Shown: positions 60,994 through 64,000 of the stretch, one piece after another
Numbering within the stretch: position 1 is the first letter of the stretch
Layout: the number at the start of each line of letters is the position of its first letter
Origin: Pterobdella sp. o SKG-2022
Lineage: Eukaryota; Annelida; Clitellata; Hirudinida; Piscicolidae
Direction: 5' to 3'
Length of the DNA: 64,000 bases
NCBI GenBank assembly: GCA_964035795.1
Contig: OZ038324.1
Location: 4,646,680 to 4,710,679, forward strand
Translations under genes and position numbers: made by a program
The notes under the pieces: generated by a model
Told to the model about the DNA's origin: nothing
What the model saw: only the letters and a program-made list of their open reading frames with translations
Database searches by the model: none

Positions 60994-63900
60994 CTGAAAG
61001 ATTTAGCAATGTTTAATATTTAAACTAAAATTAATAATTAAAGTCTTCCCCTCTTTCAACGATTGTGGAAGTTTGACTCGAGGGAATTCAATTAAAAGGA
61101 GTAGCTAAAAATGTAATTATGGCTTATGCTGCAGTGTATGAAGTCTTCCGTTTTATACACCTATAAATCATTCGCAGAGTTTACAGGGATTTATGGTAAA
61201 TAAAAGAGTGAATTTTAAATGTCTTATACCAGTTTTGGAGATTAAAATACAAATCGCGTGAAGAAATATGACTTTATCGTATGAAAAATAGTTTCACTCC
61301 GAGATGCCAAAGCTTTGTTTGGGGCTTTGCTTTCAATAGATAAAGATTTAATTTTGAAGTTTTTGATAAAAAATTGATTATAGAAGAAATTTTGTTATAT
61401 ATTACAGCTATTTATCTTTCAAAACCCAGTCATTAATTCGGGGGGATTAGAGCTATAATTGAGGCTCGTGCAATTTCTTGAAATAAATAACATTGGAATT
61501 TAATTATGAAAAATTGTTTTTAAACTATAATCGTTTCGGTCAGATTTTTTAATTATCAGCAGTAAACATGCGGAAAGAATTGTTACAAATGGAATAGATA
61601 TTTTAATTGAAAAATTTTTTTTGCTGCATAAACCTTGAAAAAGCCTTCATCACAAAAAAAATTATTTGATATGAATGTCTTCAGAGTCTTTCCATGCCTT
61701 ACAATGAAATAATATTCGAGAACCATTATGCTTTTATCGTTAATTAAACTGAGAATAAAAACATTTCGGAAATCTCATTTTATAAAAGTTGGTCAAAATT
61801 TCTGCCTTGAATAGACACTGTTTTAGATTCTCTAATCGAATACAAATATAATTGTAAGAAAAATTAATCCAAAAAGTATTTGAGAATTTTTAAATATTTC
61901 AAAACCCATTCAAAAAAATAGATTTTTTTTGTGAAGCATTAATTTTTTTCCACAGTTTTTTCATTCATAATGATGAAACGGCCCATCTATAAATCACTGC
62001 AGTCTTACACAGATCCAAAATAGTTCCAAGAGGATTTTCATTTGAAGTAATCATTTCGAAGAAATATAATGTAACTGAAAAATTCTTGGATATGTTACAA
62101 AAAGCTCTCAGGTAAAAAAGACAGCACAGTGAAAATGTGATCGAAGGTTGTTTTATAAGGGGAAAAAAGCCAAAAACGAAGCTTCATTTGTCGTTAAAGA
62201 CAAAATTAAAAGTGGTGGTAAAAGGTTGAATGGCAGATGTGCGTTTGAATTGAGTGACAAAGATCTTTTATCTACTGTCCATCCTTGCTATTTCATTCTC
62301 CAATTATAACTCAATTGTATTTCTGTTCGGTACATAGCACTTGAATGCCCTATTCATAATGTTATTTAAGTTTCTTTTTGTTGAACTACTCATAATTTTT
62401 TAATTTTTTTGTAGCAATTTTTTTTTGTGACGTCACTAGAGCCCTCGAAAAGATTTTTGGTTGCGAAGCCAATAGAGGGACTTAGAAATTTTAATGCTAA
62501 AAACAGTGCAATAAACTGAGAGACTGATCGATAGGAAAAAAGAAAAATTTAAAAACTCAACATCATTTTTTTAAGCAGACAAGCTATTTCAACTCCATTA
62601 GGAAGATGATGGATGCAAGGAGAGTTTAGTCATCCCAACAATCAGACTGCAGTAACACTACTAGCAACTTTTATTACAGGCCACCTGAGTCACGAGAAGA
62701 GCGACTAATTAAGGTGAAATTAGCATTGTTTCTTTACACCTACCCACGTTTTCTCTGATTAAAGTTTCGCAGTTTTAAAGCATGAGGAAATCTTAAATTA
62801 TGACCTATTTTTGAAGCTTTTGATTGGACGATAACTTACACGGTGGCTTATTTTCTTTGATTTTTATCTTTAATTGATTTTAAGCAACTGTTTGTTTATT
62901 TCCATGAAATTTTGAGTTTTTTTCTAAATTTTTTTCAAATTGAGATGCGGAAAGCCTGTTTAAAAAATAATTTATATTGAAAATGCTTTCTTTCAAAAGT
63001 CTCCAAGGTTGTGCGTATTTTTCGAAGGTTTACATTTTTTAAATTTATTTTTAAAAAAGTGACTTAAGCAAATATTGGAAATATATGCAAAATTTATCTA
63101 CTTTTTTTCAAAAAAAACCATCTTTTTACCACTACACAAAATGATGGAAACCCCAAATGCATAGACTCATGTGACGTGTTAGTGTTAACAGAGGTGGCAT
63201 TGAATTTCAAAAAATATGTCAGCAAAATATCTTTAAAGTTGAGGGAGCAAAAGAGCCATTGATCATCAACGCTGGGTGGACAATGCAATCAAGAGATGCG
63301 AAGAATTCCATCTTAATTTGTATAAAAGTACTTTTGGAAAGTCTTTATACGTGAAAAAGTCCTGTAAAGTTTGTTTTACACGTATCAATACACCACCTTT
63401 GCTATTCATTCACTTCTTCAGCCTCATTCATTCAGGGCTTTCACTGCGAAAAAACAATAGTTTTGAGTGATTCTCAATTTTTTTATATATTTTAACGTAC
63501 ATATTTCTCTTAGAAGTTCTCATAATAGAATACATTTTGAGTTTTTGAAAAGATTCAATATAAAATTTTTCAAGTTTATTGAAAAATTGTTCCAAAATAG
63601 TTTCAGTTACGTGATGAGAAGCACAAACTGATTGAAAAGCCCGCCATGTTTTAATTATAGCACCTGGGTTTGAAGATTGCAACCAAAACTCAAAAATTAA
63701 TTTAAAAAATAAAATTTATTCGAGTTTCAAAATAATCGATCAATGAATCACATCTTTAAAGTTTAAAAGGGAATTTCAATATCAAACCGTGATGATGGAA
63801 TATTCTTTTAATTCAATAAAAAAATTATGAAAACAATGAAAAAAAACAAAATGAAAGTAATATTTTACCAAAAGATCTTCGACACAAGAGGCACTGAACA

Positions 63901-64000
63901 TAAAATGTAAACTAAGTTTTCCAATTTTTTAATATGTGATTTTTTGTAGTTTTAATATAAAACCTCATACCAAACCATCAATCAATGTTTTTTTTTCTGA
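60994..64000. other. 5' region or first intron(s) of the turtle-like gene
   Basis: AT-rich DNA in which no signal-peptide exon or other gene was recognised. Since the exon at 60944-60993 begins at an acceptor, this stretch is probably intronic. Confidence 0.45.

Overview
The window is animal (bilaterian) nuclear DNA. It is strongly AT-rich, with small exons, GT-AG introns, microsatellites, dispersed repeats and one 200-base assembly gap (21082-21281). No species marker was seen. The gene content and style (a turtle/IGSF9-type receptor, a Cys-loop receptor subunit, VHL, LARS2, a short plakin) fit an invertebrate, perhaps a lophotrochozoan such as an annelid or leech, but that is inference. Exon coordinates were read by eye from splice signals, reading-phase agreement between neighbouring exons and family similarity; an error of a base or two is possible.

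Layout. 1-1741: nothing recognisable. 1742-6287 (-): a compact plakin (spectrin-like helices, SH3, plectin-type repeats) whose ten exons keep one frame. 6659-7852 (+): a weakly supported three-exon gene, with a lone C-type-lectin-like exon (7170-7369, -) antisense in one of its introns. 8821-13900 (+): a nicotinic-receptor-like Cys-loop subunit whose first intron holds a G-rich minisatellite. 15957-16337 (+): a two-exon, 68-residue signal-peptide/one-TM microprotein. 16904-17389 (+): a single-exon secreted, basic coiled-coil protein with its own TATA box. 17514-27691 (-): mitochondrial leucyl-tRNA synthetase (LARS2) in about 27 exons, convergent with the previous gene and head-to-head with UBALD (27936-28668, +). 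30916-31587 (-): VHL, head-to-head with MOB4/phocein (31930-34216, +). 35553-60993 (-): most of a turtle (tutl/IGSF9)-like adhesion receptor with five Ig domains, two FN3 domains, one TM segment and a short tail. Its signal-peptide exon(s) must lie above 61000 or outside the window.

The genes do not form a functional cluster. They are housekeeping genes (LARS2, VHL, MOB4, UBALD), two neuronal surface-protein genes (Cys-loop receptor, turtle) and orphan small secreted or membrane proteins.

Mobile and repeated DNA: a tRNA-derived SINE family (three copies), long palindromic foldback elements of at least two sequence types with many decayed relatives, an inverted pair of a ~130 bp dispersed repeat, a broken LINE reverse-transcriptase tail in a LARS2 intron, and several microsatellites. 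The main points for follow-up are the low-complexity loop expansions inside nearly every ectodomain module of the turtle-like receptor, the mini-plakin, the unusual pore residues of the Cys-loop subunit, and the two orphan small proteins.
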